Shown here one piece after another: positions 34,564 to 43,864 of a stretch of 64,000 bases of DNA. The translations under genes were made by a program, and so were the position numbers. The stretch's first letter is position 1, and each line of letters starts with the position of its first letter. Origin of the DNA: Erwinia sorbitola. GTDB lineage: Bacteria > Pseudomonadota > Gammaproteobacteria > Enterobacterales > Enterobacteriaceae. Where the stretch lies: positions 2,359,501 to 2,423,500 of the forward strand of contig NZ_CP046509.1 in NCBI RefSeq assembly GCF_009738185.1, read 5' to 3'. A model generated the notes under the pieces. The model ran no database searches, was not told the DNA's origin, and was given only the letters and a program-made list of their open reading frames with translations.

Positions 34564-35091
34564 TCGCCTCATCCGCCCTTCCATTCTGATAAAAAACCCC
34601 TCTGCGCTTCACAGTTCTCACTGTCTGACTTTTCATTAACATCCTTTTACATTACGTTTAATTTGTTTCCCCTCGCAGGGTTCTGGCAAGCGGTATGCCA
34701 TAAACAACCTCAAAACTAACTGGATTGATCGGATGATCTGGCGGCGGCATTTTTCGCTATTAACCGCGTACTAAGCAGCCTTTTGCCTGACATTCATGAG
34801 GGTACGGTGGTTGTTCGCGAGGAAAATGTTAATAATTCTGAAATAACACTATGAAAGTAAAGATTTTTAAACACAACCTCTTAAAGTCAAATTTTACCAA
34901 TAAAGAGGTCTCTTTAGTCAAATTAAGTTGTTAATATGCTCTTCCGGTCGCCAGATCGGGGTGATTATGCTACCAGCTAATTTTCATCAGAAAAATATAT
35001 TGTCTTCGCAGCTTGTGATTCTGCTGGTTGCCGAATACTGTTGCTAAAATAAGAAGATACCATCTGCAAAGAAGCACCAAGGGAGAGAAGA
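34564..35091. other. Intergenic region between rnb and rpfR
   Basis: About 530 bp, AT-rich from 34840 to 35060. No ORF with a good ribosome-binding site, repeat or RNA gene is recognisable. It should contain the rpfR promoter; no box is assigned with confidence. Confidence 0.5.
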
Positions 35092-37083
35092 ATGACCGAT
35101 GAACAAGGGCAAGCGCTATTGTATGCGTATTTCGGTACCAGCAGCCCTCATTGGCGTTTATCCTCCGATAGTGATGCCTTGCAATTTACTCAAGATGAAG
35201 GCGGCGAAACTAATATCGCCGTCCCGTTAACACCACCGCAGGCGAGCCTGCTCCGCAGTATGAAGGTGATCACCACCAGCGTTAACCTGACCATTACGCT
35301 CTACGGGGATACGCTATCCATGCATCTGGTCGGCAGGAAGGTTTCTCAGAATGCCTGGGCCGGCACCGCTTCAGCATGGGGAGACACCTCTTCCGTAGCG
35401 CGAGATCTGGCATCTGGCCTGTCGTTTGCTGAACAGGTGGTATCTGAAGCCAATTCTGTGATTGTTATCGTCGATCATCAGGGCAATATCCAGCGTTTTA
35501 ACCGCCTCTGCGAAGAGTACACCGGCCTGAAAGAGCATGAAGTTATCGGCCGCAATGTTTTTCAGCTATTTATGACGCGCCAGGAAGCCGCCGCATCAAG
35601 GCGTAATATCAGCATGTTTTTCCGCGAAGGCAGCTCCTATGAAGTTGAGCGCTGGATTAAAACTAAAAAAGGTCAACGTCTTTTCCTGTTCCGCAATAAG
35701 TTTGTCCATAGTGGCAGCGGCAAAAACGAGATATACCTGATCTGCTCCGGTACAGATATTACCGAAGAGCGCCGCGCTCAGGAGCGGCTGCGCGTACTGG
35801 CAAACACCGATACTATTACCGGACTGCCAAATCGCAATGCGATTAACCACGAAATCACCGAGGCGCTGGATAAACGCGTCGACCAGCAGATTGGCGTGGT
35901 TTACCTCGATCTGGACAATTTCAAAAAAGTGAACGATGCCTACGGGCATATGTTTGGCGACCAGCTGTTGCAGGCGGTTTCTCTTGCTATTTTAAGCTGC
36001 CTGGACAAACACCAAACGCTGGCTCGCCTGGGTGGCGACGAGTTTATCGTGCTGGCTGAAGACACCAGTCAGGCAGCACTGGAGGCAATGTCTTCACGTA
36101 TTCTTGAGCGACTAAAAAAACCGTTCCGTATTGGTTTGATCGAGGTCTATTCCGGGTGCTCAGTGGGTATTGCCCTCGCCCCACAGCATGGTGAAGATCG
36201 GGAAAGTTTGATCCGTAATGCCGATACCGCGATGTACACGGCGAAAGAGAATGGGCGTGGTAAATTCTGCATCTTCTCCGCCGAGATGAATCATCGCGTG
36301 TTTGAATATCTCTGGCTCGATACCAATCTACGTAAGGCGCTTGAGCATCACCAGCTGGTGCTCCACTATCAGCCAAAACTGAATTCGGATGGTTCGGTCA
36401 GTAGCGTTGAAGCGCTGGTACGCTGGATGTCTCCTGAGCGCGGATTGATCCCGCCTGACAGCTTCATTTCTTATGCTGAAGAGTCTGGTTTAATTATTCC
36501 CCTTGGCCGCTGGGTGATGCTGACCGTACTGGAGCAAATTCTGCGCTGGCGCAAAAAAGGAATTGATCTGCGGGTTGCGGTTAATGTTTCACCGCGCCAG
36601 CTCGTTGACCAAAGTATTTATACCGACCTGAAACTGGCGCTGGACGACGCCGGGCTGAAGACCTGCCCGATTGATATTGAGCTGACGGAAAGCTGTCTGA
36701 TTGAAAATGAACAGCTGGCGCTGGAACTGATGGAGCAGTTCCAGAAACTGGGAGCGGCGGTACATCTGGATGATTTTGGTACCGGATACTCTTCGTTATC
36801 GCAGTTAGCTCGCGTTCCGATTGATGCAATTAAACTCGACCAGAGCTTTATCCGCGGTGTTAATGAGCAGGAAGTCTCGCAATCACTGGTCAGAGCCATT
36901 GTTGCGGTAGCTAAGGCGCTCAATTTGCAGGTGATCGCAGAAGGGATTGAGACAGTTGAAGAAGCTGAGTTTGTTATGGCTAGCGGCGTAGATACACGCC
37001 AGGGATTTTTATATGCAAAGCCAATGCCCGCCGATGAGATCGAGCACTGGCTTACGCGGCATCATGCCATTACTAGTCCCTGA
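35092..37083 (+). CDS. rpfR: RpfR/PdeR: DSF-sensing PAS-GGDEF-EAL cyclic-di-GMP enzyme (663 aa)
   Basis: The E. coli orthologue is PdeR/Gmr (661 aa); in species that also have RpfF the same protein is called RpfR, the receptor for cis-2 fatty-acid signals. Domains in order: N-terminal RpfF-interaction type domain (1-95), PAS (about 112-225), GGDEF with an intact GGDEF at 314-318, and EAL with EALVRW at 440-445 and DDFGTGYSS near 560-570. Both catalytic signatures look intact, so it could make and break c-di-GMP; family work shows phosphodiesterase activity raised by bound signal. GGGAGAGAAG precedes the ATG. rpfF is convergent 9 bp away. Confidence 0.93.
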   Translation: MTDEQGQALLYAYFGTSSPHWRLSSDSDALQFTQDEGGETNIAVPLTPPQASLLRSMKVITTSVNLTITLYGDTLSMHLVGRKVSQNAWAGTASAWGDTSSVARDLASGLSFAEQVVSEANSVIVIVDHQGNIQRFNRLCEEYTGLKEHEVIGRNVFQLFMTRQEAAASRRNISMFFREGSSYEVERWIKTKKGQRLFLFRNKFVHSGSGKNEIYLICSGTDITEERRAQERLRVLANTDTITGLPNRNAINHEITEALDKRVDQQIGVVYLDLDNFKKVNDAYGHMFGDQLLQAVSLAILSCLDKHQTLARLGGDEFIVLAEDTSQAALEAMSSRILERLKKPFRIGLIEVYSGCSVGIALAPQHGEDRESLIRNADTAMYTAKENGRGKFCIFSAEMNHRVFEYLWLDTNLRKALEHHQLVLHYQPKLNSDGSVSSVEALVRWMSPERGLIPPDSFISYAEESGLIIPLGRWVMLTVLEQILRWRKKGIDLRVAVNVSPRQLVDQSIYTDLKLALDDAGLKTCPIDIELTESCLIENEQLALELMEQFQKLGAAVHLDDFGTGYSSLSQLARVPIDAIKLDQSFIRGVNEQEVSQSLVRAIVAVAKALNLQVIAEGIETVEEAEFVMASGVDTRQGFLYAKPMPADEIEHWLTRHHAITSP

Positions 37084-37092
37084 TTACGATTA

Positions 37093-37962
37093 TCAGCCCG
37101 CTTTGAGCAATGACTGTGCACTGTGGCGGTTTTGTAACAGTACCAGTCGCTCCATATAGGCAATATCTTTTGGTTCCATGGTAAAGGCAAAATCGACCCA
37201 GTCCTCGGTAATATCCATCAGCTCTGCGCGGGTTAGCTGTAGCACGCGCTGGCGAGCTTTTAACATCGCTCTGACACCGTTCAGTTTCGGTCTCAACGTA
37301 TCGATAAAGGTACGTGTGCAGCGATAGCCCTCTCCGGGCTGGAACAACCTATCAACCAGCCCGCGCGTTTCAAACCACTCCGCCGTATGCGACTCCCCTT
37401 CACAAATCAGCTCCTCTGCCAGTTTCATACCCGAACGACGTGCAACTAATGAGTACCCTCCCATGCCCGGGAACAGGTTGAAAGCAATTTCCGGGAAGCC
37501 CATACGCGCGCTGTTTTGCGCCAGGATAAAGTGATGTGCAAGGGCCGCTTCAAAACCGCCCCCCAGCGCGCTGCCTTCCACCATAGCGATAGAAACGGCT
37601 CCGGTATCAAATCCGCGCGCCGCAGCATGAATGCAGTCAACGCAGGCCCGCGCATAGGCACGCAGGGCTTCGCGTCGACCATTTTTTATCGACTCGACAA
37701 AGAAACGCAGATCGCCTCCGGCATTAAACATCGTCGGAACCAGCGATCCGGTGACCCAAAAGTCAATCTTCAGCCCGGAGCGCTGGGCTGCATAGCTGAG
37801 GTTCATGATCTCTTCGATCAGCTGATGATTAAAACTGGGGCGGGGCTGGGCACGCAGCAACATCCACATGGTGTTGCGTCCTTCTTCGTAATAGGCAGAA
37901 AGTTGTGTTGTTTGTCCAGCTTCGTTAAACAGCCTGCAGGTAGTTTGATTGATAACTGTCAT
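37093..37962 (-). CDS. rpfF: RpfF-family DSF synthase, crotonase fold (289 aa)
   Basis: RpfF makes diffusible signal factors (cis-2-unsaturated fatty acids) by acting as acyl-ACP dehydratase and thioesterase. The protein has the length of Xanthomonas RpfF and keeps its two catalytic glutamates: E138 in SALGGGFEAAL and E158 in MGFPEIAFNLFPGMG. The oxyanion segment NAGGDLRFFVE and the C-terminal MERLVLLQNRHS also match. General enoyl-CoA hydratases lack this pair in this context. AGAGGAAAT precedes the start. It is convergent with rpfR, forming a signal synthase/receptor pair. Confidence 0.92.
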   Translation of the reverse strand: MTVINQTTCRLFNEAGQTTQLSAYYEEGRNTMWMLLRAQPRPSFNHQLIEEIMNLSYAAQRSGLKIDFWVTGSLVPTMFNAGGDLRFFVESIKNGRREALRAYARACVDCIHAAARGFDTGAVSIAMVEGSALGGGFEAALAHHFILAQNSARMGFPEIAFNLFPGMGGYSLVARRSGMKLAEELICEGESHTAEWFETRGLVDRLFQPGEGYRCTRTFIDTLRPKLNGVRAMLKARQRVLQLTRAELMDITEDWVDFAFTMEPKDIAYMERLVLLQNRHSAQSLLKAG

Positions 37963-38247
37963 GGTATTTCCTCTGTTTAGTTATGCGTTCTACGCTGCTC
38001 CAGCCTAATCCAGAGTGCCATGATGCTAAATGGGTGTTTGATTTTTAAGATAAAATAACAGATTTAACCGCTATTAGTGCTGGGAGTCCGGGCTGAAAAA
38101 GAGAAGTTAATAAGAAGGAAAAGCAATAAGTTTACGAGGGAGGGACAGAAGAATATTGATGAAATACAGTAGAATAATCGGACAATGAATCAGTTTTATC
38201 TGGTGCTGATGCCGTAGTAAAAAGACATCAGCAGCAGTGATTAGCCT

Positions 38248-38946
38248 CTAATTTTGGCCATAATAGGCGTTTTTGCCATGTTTTCGCAGATAATGTTTAT
38301 CCAGTAATACCTGTTGAACTGCGGGTAGCTGTGGCGTAAGTTGCTGGCTGAAAATGCCCATATAAGCCACCTCTTCCAACACTACTGCACTGTGTACTGC
38401 ATCTTCTGCACTTCGCCCCCAGGCAAACGGCCCATGTGAGTTAACCAGCACTGCGGGGATCGCCAGCGGATCAATTCCACGCTGTTCCAGGGTTTCAATA
38501 ATCACCTGCCCGGTTTGCCACTCGTAGCGTTCGGTTATTTCGTTGTCATGCATCTGGCGTGTACAGGGTATTGCACCGTAAAAGTCATCGGCGTGTGTTG
38601 TGCCCCAGGCCGGAAGATCCTTTCCTGCCTGCGCCCAGATAGTGGCATGGCGTGAGTGCGTATGCACAATTCCACCCACCTGCGGCCAGGCGAGATAGAG
38701 CGCACGATGCGTGTCAGTATCCGATGAAGGCCGTTTATCCCCTTCGATAACCTCGCCGGTTTCGAGTGCCACGACCACCATATCGTCACGCTGCATTGCT
38801 TCGTAACTGACGCCAGAAGGTTTTATCACCATCAGCCCTTGCTGACGATCAATGGCACTCACATTGCCCCAGGTGAAGGTCACCAGTCCGTAGCGAGGTA
38901 GCGCAAGGTTGGCTTCAAGTACCTGCTGCTTAAGCTGTTCCAGCAT
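38248..38946 (-). CDS. araD: L-ribulose-5-phosphate 4-epimerase (232 aa)
   Basis: A class II aldolase-fold, zinc-dependent enzyme that converts L-ribulose 5-phosphate to D-xylulose 5-phosphate. Landmarks: GNVSAID, KPSGVSYE, SSDTDTHRALY, the zinc ligands in HTHSRHATIW and the late NSHGPFAWG. The start at 38946 has GGAGATATC upstream and gives the family length; the frame extends 33 codons further but those are not conserved. No araA, araB or other pentose gene is adjacent, so it may have been separated from a sugar operon or act in ascorbate-type pathways (UlaF/SgbE paralogues are alternatives). Confidence 0.88.
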   Translation of the reverse strand: MLEQLKQQVLEANLALPRYGLVTFTWGNVSAIDRQQGLMVIKPSGVSYEAMQRDDMVVVALETGEVIEGDKRPSSDTDTHRALYLAWPQVGGIVHTHSRHATIWAQAGKDLPAWGTTHADDFYGAIPCTRQMHDNEITERYEWQTGQVIIETLEQRGIDPLAIPAVLVNSHGPFAWGRSAEDAVHSAVVLEEVAYMGIFSQQLTPQLPAVQQVLLDKHYLRKHGKNAYYGQN

Positions 38947-39302
38947 GTTGATATCTCCATAGCGGTTTTGATTTATTGTCAGCGCCACGAGGAAATGGGG
39001 GTATGGATACATTGGCTGTATCAGCGGCAGAATCCGGCTGACCACCTGTTTTTGAGCGGAGATACCTGTTGTCGGAAAGAAAAAATTAAGATTTTTTACC
39101 TGTTAAGACCTGTCGTAATATTTCAAAATAAACATAGCTCTTAACCTGAGTGATAGTTAGACTCCTAACCTTCAGAGCGCGCTGCCGCCGACCCGGCCAT
39201 TAATTGAGGCCAGAAAATCTGGTTTTCAAATTAATTTTGCCCAATCAGTGATAGAAATCACCAGAAAAGGCGCAGGTCTGGCTCTGATATTCAGAGTGTC
39301 TT

Positions 39303-39310
39303 CTATACTT
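39303..39310 (+). promoter_or_regulatory. Sigma-S-type -10 element of osmB
   Basis: CTATACTT at 39303-39310, 40 bp before the osmB start, matches the extended -10 of stress sigma-factor promoters, in keeping with RpoS control of osmB in E. coli. The rest of the 38947-39302 gap contains no ORF or repeat I can support. Confidence 0.6.
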
Positions 39311-39349
39311 CAGAGGTATCTCGTTGCTGCACTTTAAGGAGAAGTTATT

Positions 39350-39565
39350 ATGTCAATCACTGCAAAACGCATCACCGCCGCCGTGCTGGCCGCAACCTTA
39401 GTTCTCTCCCTGAGCGCATGCTCAAACTGGTCTAAACGCGATCGCAATACGGCAATTGGCGCAGGTGCCGGCGCAATTGGCGGCTCTATTCTGACAAACG
39501 GAAGTGGTTTAGGCACCGTTGGTGGCGCCGCCGTCGGCGGGATCATCGGACATCAGGTCGACTAA
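39350..39565 (+). CDS. osmB: Osmotically inducible lipoprotein OsmB (71 aa)
   Basis: Signal peptide with lipobox LSAC (cleavage before Cys24) and a mature part SNWSKRDRNTAIGAGAGAIGG..GGIIGHQV almost identical to E. coli OsmB. The Gly-rich segment resembles Rick/glycine-zipper 17-kDa repeats. Outer-membrane lipoprotein induced by high osmolarity and stationary phase. AAGGAGAAG precedes the ATG. Confidence 0.97.
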   Translation: MSITAKRITAAVLAATLVLSLSACSNWSKRDRNTAIGAGAGAIGGSILTNGSGLGTVGGAAVGGIIGHQVD

Positions 39566-39584
39566 CAATAACGCAGCATATCGT

Positions 39585-39605
39585 GGGCCGAACTCTGTTC
39601 GGCCC
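39585..39605. terminator. Hairpin between convergent osmB and yciH
   Basis: GGGCCGAAC/GTTCGGCCC-type stem with a short loop lies 20 bp after osmB and 10 bp after yciH on the other strand. Neither side has a long T-run, so it may act as a shared, moderate terminator. Confidence 0.65.
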
Positions 39606-39614
39606 TGTAACTTA

Positions 39615-39941
39615 TCAGCCTCCGGCCAGTTTGACCTTAAAGCCTTTCGCTTCCAGCAGGGTTTTTAACAGGTCGCGTTTATCCCCCTGAATTTCAATAA
39701 TCCCCTCTTTCAATGCTCCGCCACAGCCACATTTTTTCTTCAGCTCTGCCGTCAGCTTATTGAGTTCGCTATCATCAAGATCGATTCCACTGATTAAACA
39801 AACACCCTTCCCTTTTCGGCCACTTGTCTGACGCTGAATACGCACGATACCATCGCCTTTTGGACGCTGAACAGCGACTTTAGGTTCTTCGATTCGTCCG
39901 GTTTCAGTGGAGTAGACCAGGCGACTATTGTCTGCGGCCAT
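39615..39941 (-). CDS. yciH: YciH, eIF1/SUI1-family translation factor (108 aa)
   Basis: Bacterial SUI1 homologue thought to influence start-codon selection or repress translation under stress. Conserved SUI1 part: GKGVCLISGIDLDDSELNKL, KKKCGCGGALKEG and EIQGDKRDLLKTLLE. It follows pyrF with a one-base TAATG overlap, as in E. coli. Confidence 0.96.
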   Translation of the reverse strand: MAADNSRLVYSTETGRIEEPKVAVQRPKGDGIVRIQRQTSGRKGKGVCLISGIDLDDSELNKLTAELKKKCGCGGALKEGIIEIQGDKRDLLKTLLEAKGFKVKLAGG

Positions 39942-40657
39942 TATGCCTCCTTCAGAGAGCTGAGAATGTCACGCAGCGTCGCTGCTGGATCGGTTGATTG
40001 GGTAATAGGACGACCGATCACCATATAATCTACCCCAGCCTGCTGTGCCTGTTGTGGTGTCATGATACGACGCTGGTCGCCAGCATCGCTGCCAGCCGGA
40101 CGAATGCCCGGTGTAACCAGACGGAAATCCTGGCCGATGACCTGTTTGAAATGACGGGCCTCCTGCGCCGAGCAAACCACGCCATCCAGACCACACTGAT
40201 GCGTGAGACGAGCCAGCCGTTCAGCCTGCTCTGCCGGTGTAAGCTCAATGCCAAGACCGCGTAAATCTTCCGCATCCATGCTGGTCAGCACAGTAACCGC
40301 AATCAGCAGTGGTGCATCTTTGCCAAACGGTAACAGAGCCTCACGCGCGGCACTCATCATACGTGCGCCACCGCTGGCGTGGACGTTTACCATCCATACG
40401 CCGAGATCGGCAGCTGCCGCAACGGCATGAGCGGTAGTATTGGGAATATCATGGAACTTCAGATCGAGGAAGACTTCAAATCCGCGCTGTTGTAGTTCAC
40501 GTACCCACTGGGGGCCAAACAGGGTAAACATCTCTTTACCGACTTTGAGACGGCAACTTCCTGGTTCGATTTGGTCTACAAATGCCAGAGCGCGATTACG
40601 ATCCGCATAATCTAACGCCACCACAATCGGTGAGCCGGTAACCTGAGGTGAAAGCAT
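39941..40657 (-). CDS. pyrF: Orotidine-5'-phosphate decarboxylase (238 aa)
   Basis: Last step of UMP synthesis. The active-site signature DLKFHDIPNT, VALDYADRNRALAFVD near the start, LKVGKEMFTLFG and the phosphate-binding VTPGIRP and YMVIGRPITQ are all present. A few residues shorter at the N-terminus than the E. coli protein (245 aa). The start has GAGGGTAATTCC upstream. It would normally be co-transcribed with lapAB, but a palindromic repeat array lies between lapB and pyrF. Confidence 0.97.
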   Translation of the reverse strand: MLSPQVTGSPIVVALDYADRNRALAFVDQIEPGSCRLKVGKEMFTLFGPQWVRELQQRGFEVFLDLKFHDIPNTTAHAVAAAADLGVWMVNVHASGGARMMSAAREALLPFGKDAPLLIAVTVLTSMDAEDLRGLGIELTPAEQAERLARLTHQCGLDGVVCSAQEARHFKQVIGQDFRLVTPGIRPAGSDAGDQRRIMTPQQAQQAGVDYMVIGRPITQSTDPAATLRDILSSLKEA

Positions 40658-40775
40658 GGAATTACCCTCTTTGAGTGGAGCACCGCATGGCGCAAACGAT
40701 AAACGGCATGCATTCTACCTGTGACGCGGGAAAATGCACAGTTTAGTTAGCGGCGCTTGATGTGATGTCCAGGGC

Positions 40776-41088
40776 GAGGCGTGCCTCGCCCCTACGGTAA
40801 TGGGAATGCCCGTTGACGCCGGGTGACCCTGACGAGGCGTGCCTCGCCCCTGCGGTAATGGGAATGCCCGGTGACGCCGGGTGACTCTGACGAGGCGTGC
40901 CTCGCCCCTGCGGTAATGGGAATGCCCGGTGACACCGGGTGACTCTGACGAGGCGTGCCTCGCCCCTACGGTAATGGGAATGTCCGGTGATGCCGGGTGA
41001 CTCTGACGAGGCGTGCCTCGCCCCTGCGGTAATGGGAATGCCCGTTGACGCCGGGTGGTTCTGATGAAGTGTATCTGTCCCTGTGAAC
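40776..41088. repeat. 58-bp tandem palindromic repeat, five copies plus one degenerate
   Basis: GAGGCGTGCCTCGCCCC recurs at 40776, 40834, 40892, 40950 and 41008 with exact 58-bp spacing; a decayed copy starts near 41066. Each unit holds two hairpins: GCGAGGC/GCCTCGC-type and CCCGG(T)..CCGGG. Both strands therefore read through with false ORFs rich in GARHASSES. The array fills most of the 548-bp gap between lapB and pyrF. It resembles enterobacterial intergenic palindromic repeats and could affect mRNA stability or termination in the operon. Confidence 0.92.
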
Positions 41089-41205
41089 CACAAAAATACC
41101 TGCAAGGCAATAACGACGGCGATGTTTCTGGCATCGTTGTAAAAAGCAATATTAGTATGTTGTAACTAAAGTGGGATGTAAAACCAGATTTAACTACGGC
41201 CAGCA

Positions 41206-42375
41206 TTACTGGCCGTCCAGCCCACGAATCGGTTTAACCGAAGACCAGGCACGGCACGATGGGCAATGCCAGTAAAGTGCATGTGCAGTGAAGCCACACT
41301 TATGACAACGATAGCGCGGTTTGGTGCGAATCTGTTCGCCCACCATATCACGCAGCACCATCAGGCTCTCTTTCGCCCGGCCATCTTCAGCTTCCTGAAG
41401 ATTGAAGTCCATCAGCCGGTGGAAAACTCGCATGGTTGGATGGCGCTGAAGCTGGCGGGTAATATAGGTTTGCGCCACTTCGGCACCCTCTTCCCGGTCA
41501 AGAATGCCCGCGAGGTAAAGCTCGGCTGCTGCGCCGGTATTCTCCTCAACGCAGCGCTGAAGATATTCACTCCATGCCTGCGGCTGATCAAGATGCTGAT
41601 AGCACCCTTCCAGCATCTCCAGTGTTTCACTGACCAGCTCTTTATCCTGCTCAATTACCCGCTGTAAATGCACCACAGCTTTGGCATACTCATTTTTTGC
41701 CATATGAATACGCCCCATCATAATCGAGACGCGGGCGCTGTTGCGATCGGCAGCCTCACCTTTCTTAAGCAGGCTCATAGCGCGGTCAAGATCGTCGCTG
41801 CTGATCGCCTGTAAGGCCAGCTCACAGTAAAAATGGGCAATTTCCATTTTCAGGCGCTCTTTGCCCTGCTTCACCAGCCGCTCTGCAACTTCGATCGCAT
41901 TAGGCCAGTCGCTGGTCGCCTGATGAATAATCAGCAGCTGCTGTAACGCGCTGATGCGAAAATCAGTTTCATCCACCAGCTGGCCGAACATCTGTTCAGC
42001 ACGGTCATAAAACCCCGCAGCCATATAGTCACGGCCAAGTTGCTGAATCGCCAGCAGGCGCTGATCGTAGGTCAGTGATGCGCTTTCCATCAGCGCCTGG
42101 TGAATGCGGATAGCACGGTCAACCTCACCCCGGGAGCGAAACAGGTTACCCAGAGTAAGGTGTGCCTCCACCGTGCCGCTGTCCTCTTTCAACATATCGA
42201 GAAACAGATCGACCGCTTTGTCCTGCTGGTTAGAGAGGAGGAAGTTCACCCCGGTCACATAGTCACGTGACAGGCGGCTCGCTTCCTGTTGCTTATCCTG
42301 TTGCGCACTTCTGCGCCCCATATACCAGCCATAGGCGGCGGCGACGGGGAGTAACAGAAACAGCAGTTCTAACAT
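41206..42375 (-). CDS. lapB: Lipopolysaccharide assembly protein B (389 aa)
   Basis: LapB (YciM) is an inner-membrane TPR protein that presents LpxC to FtsH and so sets LPS synthesis. N-terminal membrane helix (LELLFLLLPVAAAYGWYM), nine or so TPR-like repeats (about 35-330) and a C-terminal rubredoxin-type zinc ribbon with CHKCG and CPSCRAW. Length equals that of the E. coli protein. It lies 6 bp after lapA. Confidence 0.97.
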   Translation of the reverse strand: MLELLFLLLPVAAAYGWYMGRRSAQQDKQQEASRLSRDYVTGVNFLLSNQQDKAVDLFLDMLKEDSGTVEAHLTLGNLFRSRGEVDRAIRIHQALMESASLTYDQRLLAIQQLGRDYMAAGFYDRAEQMFGQLVDETDFRISALQQLLIIHQATSDWPNAIEVAERLVKQGKERLKMEIAHFYCELALQAISSDDLDRAMSLLKKGEAADRNSARVSIMMGRIHMAKNEYAKAVVHLQRVIEQDKELVSETLEMLEGCYQHLDQPQAWSEYLQRCVEENTGAAAELYLAGILDREEGAEVAQTYITRQLQRHPTMRVFHRLMDFNLQEAEDGRAKESLMVLRDMVGEQIRTKPRYRCHKCGFTAHALYWHCPSCRAWSSVKPIRGLDGQ

Positions 42376-42381
42376 AAATGA

Positions 42382-42690
42382 TTATTCCTTGACGGCAGGT
42401 GCCTGTGACACTGTAACGGATTGTTCAGTCTGCCCCAGTTGCTGCTGAAGGCGCTTAAGTTTGCGTTGCGCATGTGCCAGTGAAACACGTACGCGCAGCC
42501 AAAACAGCCCACAGATTGCCCAGCCCAGTAAAAAACCTGCGGCAAACAGTGAAGCCAGCAGCGTCGACACACGGTATTCGCCCTGTGCCAGCAGGTAGTT
42601 AAATTTCACTATCTGATCGTTGTGCGCGCCAAGCGTGACAGAAATGACGAAAATCGCCATGACAACTAAAAAAATCAATAAATATTTCAC
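42382..42690 (-). CDS. lapA: Lipopolysaccharide assembly protein A (102 aa)
   Basis: LapA (YciS) has two membrane helices (LLIFLVVMAIFVISVTL and LLASLFAAGFLLGWAICGLFW) with a C-terminal cytoplasmic coiled coil (LAHAQRKLKRLQQQL). It partners LapB in LPS regulation. Same strand and 6 bp before lapB. Confidence 0.95.
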   Translation of the reverse strand: MKYLLIFLVVMAIFVISVTLGAHNDQIVKFNYLLAQGEYRVSTLLASLFAAGFLLGWAICGLFWLRVRVSLAHAQRKLKRLQQQLGQTEQSVTVSQAPAVKE

Positions 42691-42868
42691 AGTTCATCCC
42701 ATACCCTGGAGTTAACCAGATGAATTATGCCAAAAAAATCGCTCTTATGCTTGCATAGATGTAACGCGCCGCTGGCCGCCCCACTATTTTTCTTTGCACT
42801 TTCTGGCCATTTGCCAGCCAAAAATAGAGCTGAACAGAAGATATGGGGACGGAATAGCGCCTTTACAA

Positions 42869-43636
42869 TCAAGGCGTTTCATTTTCCCGCTGCGCTATCT
42901 CCTGCTGCTCCTGTGGCGGCACCGTTAGTGGCCCACAGAATCGCTGTGCCAGCCAGACCGCGAGGCTGATAAACAGCCAGCTGATCAATGTGGCAAAAAT
43001 CAGATCGCGCGGCCAGTGCATTCCCAGTGCCAGACGACTTCCCATCACGGTCACCGCCCAGCCCATCAGCAGCACAATGGTGACATAACGCCGACGCGGC
43101 CATAGCAGCCCTACCCCCAGTAACGCCCAGCTGGCAGCAAACATGCTGTGGCCAGAAGGAAAGGCAAACCCGGTTTCAAATGCCCAGTGTTTTTTTAACC
43201 AGTCAGGGAGCCGGGTATCCTGCGCTATAGCAGTGCTGACCATTTCACTACGCTGCGGGCGCTTTTGCAGATAGAACTGCTGCGGATTAATGGCGTAGGT
43301 TTTCTCCAGCCACAGTACGTAAGGACGTGGTTCCTGAACCTGCTGTTTGATCACATTTTTGGTGTATTGCCCGGCAAGCAGCGTGGCAATAATAATCCCC
43401 ATCAGAAACACCGCTGGCTTCCAGCGAAAGCGCAGACACCAGAGAAACCAGCCACATAATATGGCGCTGGTTAATGTCCCCCACGGCCTGGTGACCGTTT
43501 CTGTAAACCAGAACAACAGCTTGTAACCCCATCCCATGGAAACCGGCTGCCAGTGCCAGCCAGACAGCATCACCCCCACTGGCAGTATCAACAATATCAG
43601 CATACCGAGGGTGGTACGTTTGAGGATCTCTGCCAT
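42869..43636 (-). CDS. pgpB: Phosphatidylglycerophosphatase B (255 aa)
   Basis: Inner-membrane PAP2-family phosphatase acting on phosphatidylglycerophosphate, undecaprenyl diphosphate and related lipids. The three motifs are present: KNVIKQQVQEPRPY, PSGHSMFAAS and SRLALGMHWPRDL. About six membrane helices. It is divergent from ribA and lies upstream of lapA with a 178-bp gap. Confidence 0.95.
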   Translation of the reverse strand: MAEILKRTTLGMLILLILPVGVMLSGWHWQPVSMGWGYKLLFWFTETVTRPWGTLTSAILCGWFLWCLRFRWKPAVFLMGIIIATLLAGQYTKNVIKQQVQEPRPYVLWLEKTYAINPQQFYLQKRPQRSEMVSTAIAQDTRLPDWLKKHWAFETGFAFPSGHSMFAASWALLGVGLLWPRRRYVTIVLLMGWAVTVMGSRLALGMHWPRDLIFATLISWLFISLAVWLAQRFCGPLTVPPQEQQEIAQRENETP

Positions 43637-43864
43637 TTTCGTTCCTTTATAGCCGTCGCTCTCGCGAGTTTGTTATAAGATTATCTTAAAAAAGAATAAC
43701 ATAAGAATTGTGATAGCGATAATTGTGCTGTATTACAACAATCGCTCTAACGTATTAACTGCCACGCGATGTGTTGTGGCAAAATAGGCACAATTGTTTG
43801 CGTCAGGTTACTGACACTGCGATATCTGATGATAACGCAACACCTGAAGTTTCTGGAGAGTCAC

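Noticed and set aside
40715..41206. ORFs of 163 and 120 codons between lapB and pyrF
   Set aside because: They are translations of the 58-bp palindromic repeat in different frames, with repetitive GARHASSES peptides.
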